This document shows, piece by piece, positions 54,288-64,000 of a stretch of DNA of 64,000 nucleotides. The translations under genes were made by a program, and so were the position numbers. The notes under the pieces were generated by a model, which ran no database searches, was not told the origin of the DNA, and saw only the letters and a program-made list of their open reading frames with translations. The stretch lies in NCBI RefSeq assembly GCF_009017415.1, contig NC_092407.1, positions 2,170,001 to 2,234,000 on the forward strand, written 5' to 3'. Origin of the DNA: Aspergillus flavus (Eukaryota > Ascomycota > Eurotiomycetes > Eurotiales > Aspergillaceae). How positions within the stretch are numbered: the stretch's first letter is position 1; every line of letters starts with the position of its first letter.

Positions 54288-57190
54288 ATGTCAGATTCAG
54301 TCGAATCCGAATGGTCAAAAACTTTCGTATCGGCCGGCCGTTCGAAACCCTTTCTCCCATGCAAGTCTGAATGTCTTTCTGGAGATACCTCAGCTTCAAC
54401 CTTGCTTAACGATGACCCGCAGGCCGACCCACTGAATCGCACACATATTGGCGGTCACCAAAGTATGGCGATCGAACAACTGATGAAACTAAAGCAAGAA
54501 CTTCGAGGCCTGGATTTGGAGTCCTTCTGGAGCCGACTGATGGAACATATCACTTCATTCTGCAACGCTCAGTATGGTTTCGTAGCTCGGAGAGTTCGAG
54601 ACGATGAGAACGTCGGTGATCTGGGGGAACATAAACCCCGCCTGTTTGGTACAGCCTTCTATTACAATGATGGACATCAAAACGTGGGAATGCATAGGCA
54701 CCGGTACTTTGCTGGAGGCAACCCTTTGTCTCACATGGACCATGGGAAGCCTTGCCTAATTCCAGAGAAATTAGGATCTGTCATGTCATTTGACCAAGAC
54801 CAGCTCCCGTTCGCGGCAGAGGGCTACCTGGCAATCCCACTCTTCTCGGAAACCCAGTGCCTCGCCCACTTTGGCTTGATGTGGTCAGAGTCAGGGTTGC
54901 AGAAGCGCAAACTCTCGTGGTCTTTGCTGGAAATGGTTCTGTATTCGCTGGAAGATCTGATCGTCCAACGGATCCGAGAGGATGCGGCCAAGACCGACCG
55001 GCCCTCCAAAGATATCAAGAATCCATCCAAGGGTCACAAAATCATCGATGATGGGTATTTGAACGCTTTATACGGACATCCTGATTTTTCATCTCAACCC
55101 CTGAAGCCCTTTGCTAGGAGCTTGTCTCATGAGTTGCGGACGCCGATGCAGGGGATCGTCGGAATGCTGGACGTTATGCACGCTACTGTACGGGAAGCTA
55201 TTCAAGGCAAACCGTCTCCAAGGGCAGGTAATGTTTTCCAATCTCTCAAAGAAAGCATCGAAATGGTTCAAGGTTTGTCGTGACTGCTCGTTATGCCACA
55301 ACTCAAAGCTAACCCCGCACAGATAGTGCAAGACGGGCAGTTGAAGCTGCTGATAATGTTGTTCATGCCTATGATATGAACATGCAAGTTCCTAAGACAC
55401 CCCAAGTAGAGCGAGACAACGATCTATTTGGCGGCCCTGTTCAGTCACCAATCCCAACGTGCGAAAATCGGCCAAACATTTTTGCTGATGGCACCAACGT
55501 TGGAATCAATCCATACAAACGGCGGCGAAGCAACCCGCCGGAATTTACCGTGGGATCGACGCCGAAGCAAAAGATGCCGCGTGTTACAGCAACGAAAGAA
55601 CTATCCCCTCGAAGCGAAGAGGTCAAGAACGCGGTGCTTGAAAGTGACAAAATTATTCAGGCCACCCCAGCACATCAGATTGAAGCAGTCATGGCCAACA
55701 TGGTGGACCCCCGTCCATCATTAGCAGTACGACGTTCTGCGCCACATCTTCTGCTGGAAGGCATCAATATCAACCTCAAGAGCCCTGCACTACGAGTTAC
55801 AAAACTCCGTGATTTGCTCCGTCTGGTTATCAACGAATCGCTTCATGTTGGTGGTCGGCCTGATTTTGCGGTGACAAATGGAACCGAATTAGGGGAGAAA
55901 ATCGAGCTTCGCTCGCGGTCGTCTAATGGGGAGGTGTTTTCTAAAACGATAGACTGGTCGGTAGACACTGCGCTTCCTGATACCCTATTTGTGGATGATC
56001 GCGACCTCGCGAAGTTGATATCATGTGTCTTTCTGAATGCGGTCAAGTTCACAAATAGCGGTGTGATTACTGTCTCTGCTACTCTAGGGCGCAAAGTCGG
56101 TGATGTTTTGATCAACGTTCGGGACACTGGATCGGGTATTCCAGAGGCTTTTCTGCCAAATCTTTTCAAACCGTTCGCTCGGGAGGATACATCTACGACT
56201 CGAAGCAAAGATGGGTTGGGATTGGGACTTCTCGTAGCAAAAGGCTTGGCCAGGAAAATGGGCGGCGATTTGATCTGTGTTCGATCTGCTACTTCGGGTC
56301 CTGATCGTGGTACAGAGTTCGAGATTAGAATTCCTATCACTCAACCTGAACCATGTACCAGGCCAATTGCCCCCGCAACGAAGCTTCTAACCCCTCCTCA
56401 GCTCAGTGATCCTTCAAGACTGAGTCAACCGAGCAGCACAACTCTAGATGCATTATTACCACCTGCAATGCGGACCCCAATCCAACAACCGTCTCCCAGT
56501 CTCACGGATGAGACATCTTCGCAAACACCTACACATTCCCGCTCTGTACCCGATATCAAGTCCTTTGGGGGCTCCATAAATGGAGATGCTTATGATAGCA
56601 AACTTGGGGAAAAGCATCCGCTGACGTTCCTGGTAGCAGAGGACAATAAGATCAACCGACGGGTGTTGGTAAACATGCTCAAAAGACTAGGTTACCGGGA
56701 TGTTTATGAGGCATGTAATGGGAGAGAGGCTGTGCGGATTATGCAGGATGTTCTGGCGTCTCAGCGCCCTGAGGAAGCCACGAATGGCTCTCACGCAGTT
56801 CCAAATCAGAATGGCGGCTCGGACGATCGGTCAATTCTCAAGCCACCACCAAAGTATCGTAAGAAGCTCAAGCCGGTGGATGTCATTCTGATGGATCTTT
56901 GGATGCCAGAAATGGATGGTTACGAGGCTACCTCGAGGATCCTGCAATTAATGGACCAATACCACGGCCAAATTCCTCCTAATCCTGGGCCAAAGCATGT
57001 TCGGACCACACCCCCAACGGTTCTCGCTGTCAGTGCAGATGTCACTGACGATGCCCTGGGACGTGCGTCGAAAGTTGGCATGAAAGGTTATATGACCAAA
57101 CCCTATAAGCTGACCGACTTGGAACGGTTCATCATGAGTTTCTGCTGTGGTGATGATACAGCAAAAGAAAACAATTCAATGAAGACATGA
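54288..57190 (+). CDS. Hybrid sensor histidine kinase with GAF-like domain and receiver
   Basis: Exons are 54288-55272 and 55323-57190, giving 950 residues (intron GTTTGT...GCACAG). Residues about 70-240 form a GAF-like sensor (LDLESFWSRLMEHITSFCNA...GYLAIPLFSETQCLAHFGLM). The H-box is SLSHELRTPMQGIVGM (H281). HATPase motifs are the N-box CVFLNAVKFTNSG (N567), G1 VRDTGSGIP, F-box LFKPFARED and G2 GLGLGLLVAKGLARKMGG. The C-terminal receiver has AEDNKINRRVL, phospho-acceptor D853 in MDLWMPEMDGYEAT and K in YMTKPYK. There is no transmembrane segment or signal peptide, so a cytosolic phosphorelay kinase acting through an HPt protein is expected. The gap between H281 and N567 is unusually long. 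I do not assign one of the fungal kinase groups. Confidence 0.93.
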
Positions 57191-57933
57191 AATAGTTGGG
57201 TCGACTAATATTGACCGCCGTTTCTTATATTTACTAATCTCTTATTTCATTTGAAGTTCCCGCTTTATACCACATCGTTTTTGGGGGTTCTTAATGCATA
57301 TACAGACGTTATTGAGAGTTTTTCCACCAAGTGCTAGTCTGATGTACTTAACGAACGATATACCGTCAACAATAATGATCATGACTTGGAGAGCCAAAGA
57401 GATAGGGGAAAGCAAAGAAGAAAAAAAATAATATAATAAATAGAAGAAGCATAAGAGGTACATAGACACACACACAACAGTTCAATGATAATGACAATTG
57501 GGTTCCATATTGAATAAAATCGCTATGCTCTATCGTACTCGTTTGATGCCACTCTCGATCGAAACACCCTTAAAAACATACATTGGACAGAAATAACTAG
57601 AGCAGGTCATTACATCCATATCTATCAAGCGACTCATTCGTGACATATAATACTCGAAGGGCAAGCACAATAGGCATATTCCAGTCGTTCCTGTCCCCCA
57701 TTAGACAAGCCATCCCAGTAACAAAACCGATGTTACGGCCAGGAACTGAGAACAACCATCCAGCCCACAGATACATCCAAATTGTCATGAAATTCCATTG
57801 ATTTGTTTCGGACGAACCAAAGAGATAGACGGTTAAGGAAAAAGTGATCTCAAATATAACCCCATATACAAGGTACGCCGGACAACAATTGCATCCTCTT
57901 TTCCCTCTTATCCACCCCCAATACTCTCACCCC
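57191..57933. other. Convergent 3' region histidine kinase / p24 gene
   Basis: 743 bp between stop codons. It includes a purine-rich A-run (57410-57470). Frames on the minus strand lack any family signal. No RNA gene was found. Confidence 0.5.
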
Positions 57934-58793
57934 TTATGTCAGCTTCTGCTTGATGAAGAACGAGCGGAGGTGGGACAGTTGCCAGGCGCAGGCAGCGGAC
58001 AGGACAGCCACTTGAATCAGGGTCCATCGGACGACACGGGAGTTGGTAGCTTCAGACTGATCACGGAATTCGGCCTCACGTTCCTAGATTAATTGAAAAA
58101 AAAGGCAACCGGGTCAGTATCATATGCCACAGGCACACACTTGGAAACGATGGAATTGCGTAAGAGACATACCCGCTGGAACACCTGCTCTCTCCGGATA
58201 TCTTGCAGCCGACCGTTGAGATCCTTCACCTTCTGGACGATGTCCTGGATCTTGCCCTTGTCTTCCGTCTCGATCTTGCTGGTCTCTCCGATGGCCATGT
58301 CCAGAGTCACCTTGACAGCACCCGCGGGGGCACCCGACAGCCAGCCGCCGGTCGCGGCACTCGTATCGGCGGTCACACAGATCCTGTGCTGGCCGGCATC
58401 AGCGGCGGAGAAGGTGAAGCGACCGGAGTGGCCATCACGCTTGGAGACAACGCGGTGATCGTTGTCGAAGGTCTCGTCGACGGTAATGAGCATCTTCAGG
58501 CTGGGATCAACGGAGTACGTGTTCGATTGCTGGTTGATGACCTGCGTGGAGAAGGTTCCTGTCCGTGGGTATTAGATTATTTAAGACACAGTCTGGGGCA
58601 AATCCACACGAAATCAATTGGTTGGTGACGTACCGACAACCAATGTGTCCTTGGGAAGCTCCTCGAAGAAGCATTTGGGCTGACGTCCATCGATATAGAA
58701 GTAGAGGGCGTTGACAGGCACCGAGAGGCACAAGATGGCGCAGAAGGCCAAGACGGAGGATAGCCATGAGGTCGAGGATGCCGACGCCATCAT
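57934..58793 (-). CDS. p24/emp24-gp25L family cargo receptor (Erp1-like)
   Basis: Exons are 58793-58634, 58558-58173 and 58083-57934, giving 231 residues. A signal peptide ([16 protein letters not shown], residues about 14-29) is followed by a GOLD domain starting [20 protein letters not shown] with the conserved Cys pair (C41 and one in HRICVTAD). A coiled stalk contains [20 protein letters not shown]-terminal TM segment ([17 protein letters not shown]) ends in the tail [13 protein letters not shown], whose FF motif binds COPII. p24 proteins cycle between ER and Golgi as tetramers and sort cargo such as GPI-anchored proteins. The tail FFIKQKLT fits the Erp1/Erp5/Erp6 branch better than Emp24 or Erv25. 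Starts at 58793 and 58790 are adjacent (MMASAS). Confidence 0.92.
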
Positions 58794-59117
58794 GAAGGAG
58801 ATCCGAATGGCGGGAGTTCAGGAATTCTGGGGAAATAGAGAGGAGAAGAAGTGAAACCGTGAGGAAGAGGTGGCCGAATGTTGATGCTCAATGTGGCAGC
58901 AACGGACGGAAGAGTCTTGGCGCGAATTGAATTCTTCATTCGATCATTCACTTTACAACTCCCCTTCACCTCATACTCTTCACTCCTTTCATATCCCCTC
59001 TTGTTCTTCATCTCCTGTATTTCTGTTCCTCACCCTCCTTGTTCTCATTTATCTACTAATAACCAACAAATCTTTATCCGTGATCTTCAAGAACTCCAAC
59101 AGTGGTGGTAGCCCGCC
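58794..59117. promoter_or_regulatory. Bidirectional promoter p24 / SWC4
   Basis: 324 bp between divergent start codons. The SWC4 side is CT-rich (58960-59060). No operator is assigned. Confidence 0.4.
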
Positions 59118-61001
59118 ATGGCCGCCGCCGATGTTCGCGACATGTTGGATTTGCCCGCGGAGGGCCAACCCCGACCGCATAAGAAACAGAAGGTCGTCGA
59201 AAAGAGGCCCGGTTGGTGTCCCTCAACTACGCGCCACCTTTGTTCAGATTCTAATATAATAATCCTTAGAGGGTATCACTCGTGAACTTTACGCCCTGCT
59301 AGGTGAAAGAGCACCTCCGATCGCCATCAACGAGAATCGATACAAAGGTCGCCCAAAATGGATGAGCAAGCTGAGAGTTCGCCCTTGGTATGTTCTATCT
59401 AACTTGTAGTGTGAGAATCTACCCTGACGACCGCGTTCCCTACTAGGCGCATGGCTCCCTTCACCAACGAAGCTCGATCGGATGGACTCGTTCTACATCA
59501 CTGGCAAAGACAAGGCGACACCGTGAAACCGGCGCTGGAGGGACCAGAGACAGAAGGCGAAGAACAGAAACAAGATGAAGGTGCCCCGCAAACCCCGGAC
59601 CAGGAATACCTTTTTGCGAAATACAATGTCAAAGCTCGAGTGCCGAGGCGATACACAGACGAAGAGTACAACCGACATCTGAAGAGTGATGACTGGTCGC
59701 GCCAGGAGACAGATTATTTGATGGATTTAGTCGAGGAATACGATCTACGATGGGTGGTTATTGCCGACCGCTACGACTTCCAGCCACATCCCGTCGATGC
59801 AGAAACGAACAACAGTGCGCTTGTACCGGCCAATCAAGTCCGGACCATGGAGCACATGAAGGCACGGTACTACTTTGTTGCTGCGTCTATGCTTGCCCTA
59901 GAACATCCTCCATCGGAAATGTCCGAGGCTGAATTCGATTTACACGAGAAGATGATGAAATTCGAACCCGAGCGCGAGCGGGCACGGAAAGAACTTGCCG
60001 CTTTGCAATTGGAACGTACGGCTGACGCAGTGCGGGAGGAAGGAGTTCTGCTGGAAGAACTGAAACGTATTACTGCAAACGAGCAAAATTTCATCGCAGA
60101 GCGCAGAGAGCTGTATTCCCGCCTTGAGGTTCCCATTAGCGTGGGCAACACCACCATGTACCAGTCCAGCCAAGGCTTGTCTCAGCTGCTTCAGACCCTT
60201 CTCCAAGCCGACAAGAGCAAAAAGCGACGCTCTATACTTGGTCCCGAGGGTGCCGCACCCAGCCCGGCAGCACAGACCCCAGCACCGAACGCGAATACCC
60301 GTGACAGCCGTGGCGAAACCCCAAGCAACGCACAAGCAGCACCTACGAACAAGAAAGCCGCAGCCGCAGCCGCAGCAAACAAAGAGGCTCAACAGAGCAT
60401 TAGAACGCTCACTCCGTCTGAAGAGGCCAGATACGGCGTACAGCATCACGACCGTCTGGCTCCAGGCGTACAGTTCCGCAGTGATCGTGCTCAGAAACTG
60501 ACGCAGGCCAAGTCCAACGTTCAGACCCAGAAACTGGCTGCTGCCCTCGCCGAGCTAGAAGTACCGCTTCGGCTGGTCATGCCTACAGAGCGGGTATGCA
60601 AGGAGTTCGAGAAGCTCATCCACTCGGTGAACTTATTGCTTGACGCCCGCAAAGTGGCAGAAAAGGTGGAGAGTGAGATCCGGGTGCTTGAAGCCGCTAA
60701 GCAGGAAAGAGAGCGCAAAGCGAAAGAAGCCAAAGAGAAAGAAAAGCCCGAGGTAAAGACTGAACAAGACGATAATCCAGCGCCAACCGCAGATGTGGCT
60801 ACCGAGTCTACCAGTGCTGCCGCTGCCGCTTTACCTTCCGCAGAAGGTCAAGAGACGGCTGGTGGTACAGAGGACAAGGAGGCAGAAGCTGGCAGTGGTG
60901 ATACTGGCGAAGCGACAGCGCGAGAAGGTACCTCGCAAAAGCGTTCAGCCAGTGTCCTAAGCAACACCAGTGATAAAAGTACTAAGCGACAGAAGAAGTG
61001 A
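59118..61001 (+). CDS. SWC4: SWR1/NuA4 complex subunit SWC4 (DMAP1/Eaf2)
   Basis: Exons are 59118-59211, 59270-59387 and 59447-61001, giving 588 residues. The start MAAADVRDMLDLP is followed by GITRELYALLGERAPPIAIN and KWMSKLRVRPWRMAPFTNEA. The SANT-like DMAP1 domain contains YTDEEYNRHLKSDDWSRQET and YLMDLVEEYDLRWVVIADRY. Then comes a helical region with LPTEKV-like RLVMPTERVCKEFEKLIHSV and an acidic/Ala-rich tail with a basic end (SDKSTKRQKK). Swc4 is shared by SWR1 (H2A.Z deposition) and NuA4 (H4/H2A acetylation). The window also encodes the NuA4 scaffold VID21. Introns use GTTGGT and GTATGT donors. The tail runs are Ala- and Glu-rich low complexity. Confidence 0.95.
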
Positions 61002-61368
61002 GCTTTACGTGTGTAACCTAATGGCGTTTTTTTGTGTGTATCAATATACCTATGTACGACTACATGAATATCCTCGGGCGATCATTTGGTAGATCTTAAT
61101 GCATTCAAAGAATTTCATTGATTGTTAATCGCTAGTCTCATACCAATGACCCTTAGTTAGGTGACAAGGCACTCAAGAGTTCCCAGGCAAATTTGAAATT
61201 GAATTCCACCCATGCCAGCCCATGTTTTCACAACCATCAAGAAACCCGCTCTGGCTACAGCTGTTGGTCAAGGTCATCTATTAGTATCGCATTTTTTATT
61301 TCTTAGAAATTCGTAGAGTTGATTGAGCACACAGAAGACAAACAGTGCTACCGTTTATGCGTGAGCCT
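61002..61368. other. Convergent 3' region SWC4 / hypothetical gene
   Basis: 367 bp between stop codons. No gene is seen. Confidence 0.5.
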
Positions 61369-63770
61369 CTAATCAGGAAGAGAATGGACTTCCAGACAAT
61401 CTTCATATGCATCAGCCAAGTCAGTGTCCGAACTACTTCGCTCGATTACTTGCAAGGCACCGTCCCTTCTTTCACGATAGCCTGTACTGGGTCCATGGCG
61501 TTCTTCCATTTGTGAGATTGCCGAATGATCATGTTGCTTAGGACTAGGGAAGATAGGCTTTTCCTCCTCAAGGCTATGGTTGATGGTCTTCTTCCGACCC
61601 CGGTCCTTGAATTTAATGACTCGTGTCTTTCCCCTCCGTAGCCCGGGGTTCTGCTTGGTAAATATTGGTATCTTTGTTGGAGATTTTGTCTCAGGGCCGT
61701 GAGCTTTGTCCGTTATAGTGCGACCTTTGGTCCATAGGCTTCGAGCACGATGTAGCCCCATTCGCCCTTTCGACACCTGCCCTTCTATGTCGTTCACTGG
61801 GGAGACCGTATCTCTGGTTGGGGTCAGTGCCCCGTCCAATGCATGGTCTAAGCCAACTCCACAAAAATGACTCCAAGGAGGTTTCTGATCTACATGTGGG
61901 TCGGGCTCGTTTTGGCTCTTCCTTAGGAATTCGAACTTTCCCCATAGCAGAGATGTTACTGATGTGCTACTAGGCTCCTTACCGACGTTGTTCGCTCCGG
62001 AGGATGTGGTTGCACCGGACCAGTGATGGAGGTTCAGACGGTGCATCATGTTGGTAATCTCGAAGATTGGTAGTCCTTTCCCCGATCCCGTCCTATTGTC
62101 CTGCTCCATACAAGGCTTGTCAACGGCGCTTGCAGATCTTTTACCATGGCCCTCCCCAATTGTAGATGCACTGTTCAGATTACATGTCTTTAATGAGCAG
62201 GTATCTTCTGGGGATAAATTGCCTTTGTCATCTGCTGGTATCAGCGTGTACCCGTAACCAAGACGACGACCCCCAGACATCCATCCGACGCTGACCTGGC
62301 GCGATGATGAAGCAGCCGCGCCTTCGTTGCTCTGAGGGTCGGCTCTAGAAGGAGCAACCAATGGATCTGCTTCACATGGTCCTGGAGATTTGCTTTGCTG
62401 AGCGCGTCCGCTAGTATCACAAGGACTCGCATCAGTTGGGATGTTTTGAATGGCTCCGGCAGTTTCTTGTAATTGACAAGATGGACTCAAGCTAGAGGCA
62501 TCAGCGTAAGGATTCTTCATTGGTTCTCTCACCGACTCTGGAAGACTGAAAACCTTTGTTTCAAACTGGTATTTGGAGAAACCAGATGAGAAGCTAGTCC
62601 TGCGGGAATATGATGAAGACTCCTTTGCTCGCGATGCTACCATGTTCGATGCTTGTACATTCTCAGTTTGTGCTTGTGTCGTATCTACATTGGTTCGATC
62701 GTAGCCTTGATTAGATGCGCTCCTCACCCCTGTGGTATTGTCGCGCCCATTTCCATCGAATGATGACTTGTCGGATAAGATCCGAGGCGATATGGAGGGA
62801 GACGCCAGTCTTTTCGATATATCCATGCTACCTAAATGAACCGAATGACTCTCGGATTTCAGCTCCCTCGGAGGCGGCTGTCGCCTCTTTCTGATTGAAA
62901 GTTGAGAAGAGGGTCCATATACCGAATCGACAGACGTTGCGCACGGAATTGGCGAGATAGGTGTGCGTCCTGGATAGCCTTGGAGACGTCCACGGTTGAC
63001 TGTAGAGTACCGACCGGGATTATCGAAGAACCCGGTAGTATAGGGGCTACCAATCCTCTTACGGGCACGTTCATGATCCGCATTGTGAGTGATAGGTGGT
63101 ACCGGGCCCCAGTGTGGATAGTCCCGTGGATGCCATGGCAATTGGGGCCTCTCCATTTCGCTTTGGCCTGAGAATGGACCATCAACCACCATGCTGCTCT
63201 CTCCCGCCAGTTCTTCACCCGGGTCATCCGGTTCTGTCTCGTAATAGGGCTGTGCAAGAGGTGATACACTTCCCCAAATGCTCGGACTATTGTACGGACG
63301 CTCCGACGTATTACTGGCATGCGTTGGGATGTCCATAAATTGTACATCGCTATCATAACCTCTCTCGCTCATCAGGCTGCTTGGAAAGCCATCTGAGGCG
63401 AGGAGACCCGGTTTGGAGTTTGTAGGTTTCGGCGTGAATGGGAGAAATGAGCTTCTGGCCTTCTTGTCAGTGCTTTTGGGCCCTGCATTGATTTCTCTGG
63501 AGAATCGTTTGCGTAGTCTCTCTGATAAGCCAGAGGAGCCTCTTTTATCTTCACAAACACTTCCATTGTCCGTCAACGAAGGTACACCTGTCATGGTCAG
63601 TGCTCACATGCACGGCATTGGCAGTCAAGCATCGAGTTATCATCACCTTCCGCTTGTTCCTCCGATGGAGTAGGAGACTCTACCCGAGCCAGTTGATAGC
63701 AAGACGTCACATTTGGTGCTGATGAGTGCTTCCGGCCCCATCTGAACCACGGGCAGGAGAAGAGACCCAT
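61369..63770 (-). CDS. Unrecognised fungal protein, largely disordered (780 residues)
   Basis: Model: exons 63770-63647 and 63587-61369, giving 780 residues. I do not recognise the family. The naive start at 63594 sits at the end of an intron (GTGATG...GACAG); an upstream exon starting MGLFSCPWFRWGRKHSS joins in phase to VPSLTDNGSVCEDKRGSS, so I prefer 63770. The protein is Ser/Pro/Arg-rich with few predicted folded parts. Recognisable short segments are GLSERLRKRFSREIN near residue 60, ERPQLPWHPRDYPHWGPVPP, KPPWSHFCGVGLDHALDG and the basic KTRVIKFKDRGRKKT near the end. It has no TM segment. The MGLFSC start recalls acylated proteins but Pro at position 7 argues against N-myristoylation. It may be a fungal-specific regulatory or cell-polarity protein; this is a guess from composition. 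Confidence 0.65.
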
Positions 63771-64000
63771 TATATGGCTACGTAGGTTTGTCGAGTAGCA
63801 AGAACAGTGATTCTTTGAATGCGTCGTTGGCTAGATTGAAGAGAAACATTGCTCGCTGAGAAGCGCAGATTCCTTCCGTCCATTTTGTATCTCCAACCTG
63901 TTAAGGAAGGTACGCATGGTGAAGCAGACAGTACTAGTTGCCTAGAACCCAACAAAAATTGGGAAGCTGCGGAAACGCCCATGACGGTACCTTCCAGTGT
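63771..64000. other. Upstream region at the right edge
   Basis: About 230 bp upstream of the hypothetical gene. A minus-strand frame at 63770-63982 has no family signal and overlaps the likely promoter. Confidence 0.4.

Noticed and set aside
51423..57190. Epoxide hydrolase plus histidine kinase as a secondary-metabolite or signalling cluster
   Set aside because: No backbone synthase, transporter or cluster-type regulator is adjacent; flanking genes are housekeeping.
1..64000. tRNA genes, rRNA, CRISPR arrays, viral insertions
   Set aside because: No B-box/T-loop pattern with a matching cloverleaf, no spaced direct repeats and no viral gene was found by eye; tRNAscan-SE would settle the tRNA question.

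Overview
The window looks like a chromosome segment of a filamentous ascomycete (Pezizomycotina), most likely Eurotiales (Aspergillus or Penicillium type). Signs of this are many short introns of about 50-70 nt with GTANGT donors and CTNAC-like branch sites, gene spacing of 0.3-1.5 kb, fungal-only families (VID21/EAF1, SWC4, Rpa14-like, rhodopsin-like integral membrane protein, hybrid histidine kinase) and no operons, rRNA or recognisable tRNA. Exon structures were rebuilt by hand from splice signals and reading phase. Every multi-exon model given closes in frame.

Layout. 1-8.8 kb: ZW10-like (-, cut by the window edge), M16 metalloprotease (+), mitochondrial bL34 (-), Rpa14-like Pol I subunit (+), CAAX protease STE24 (-). 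10.1-14.1 kb: eIF2 gamma (-) and MAK11 (-). 14.9-25.6 kb: NuA4 scaffold VID21/EAF1 (+), splicing factor SPP2 (+), UTP13 (-). 25.9-34.6 kb: unrecognised membrane protein (+), SAD1/USP39 (-), proteasome beta4 PRE1 (-), RRP9 (+). 35.6-44.2 kb: RING protein (-), the small CX9C protein COX23 (+), a 122-bp Tc1/mariner-type inverted-repeat element, NatB subunit MDM20/NAA25 (+). 45-51.1 kb: rhodopsin-like membrane protein (+), eL36 (+), TUG/UBX4-type Cdc48 cofactor (-), proteasome beta3 PUP3 (+). 51.4-57.2 kb: epoxide hydrolase (-) and hybrid histidine kinase (+). 57.9-63.8 kb: p24/Erp cargo receptor (-), SWC4 (+), unrecognised 780-residue protein (-).

Most genes are housekeeping and fall into a few themes. 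Ribosome production and translation: Rpa14-like, MAK11, UTP13, RRP9, eL36, bL34m, eIF2 gamma. Protein turnover: PRE1, PUP3, UBX/Cdc48 cofactor, RING E3, STE24, M16 protease. Chromatin: VID21 and SWC4. Splicing: SPP2 and SAD1. The accessory-looking parts are the rhodopsin-like gene, the epoxide hydrolase/histidine kinase pair with its long shared upstream region, and the AT-rich stretch around COX23 that carries the inverted-repeat element.

I saw no secondary-metabolite cluster, CRISPR array, virus or clearly new multi-gene system. The most interesting signals are small: introns at or inside the start codons of two neighbouring 20S proteasome subunits, paired Gcn4/CpcA-type sites upstream of eIF2 gamma, two frame-preserving stop-free 54-nt introns in MDM20, a large insertion inside the histidine kinase core, and the small inverted-repeat transposon.
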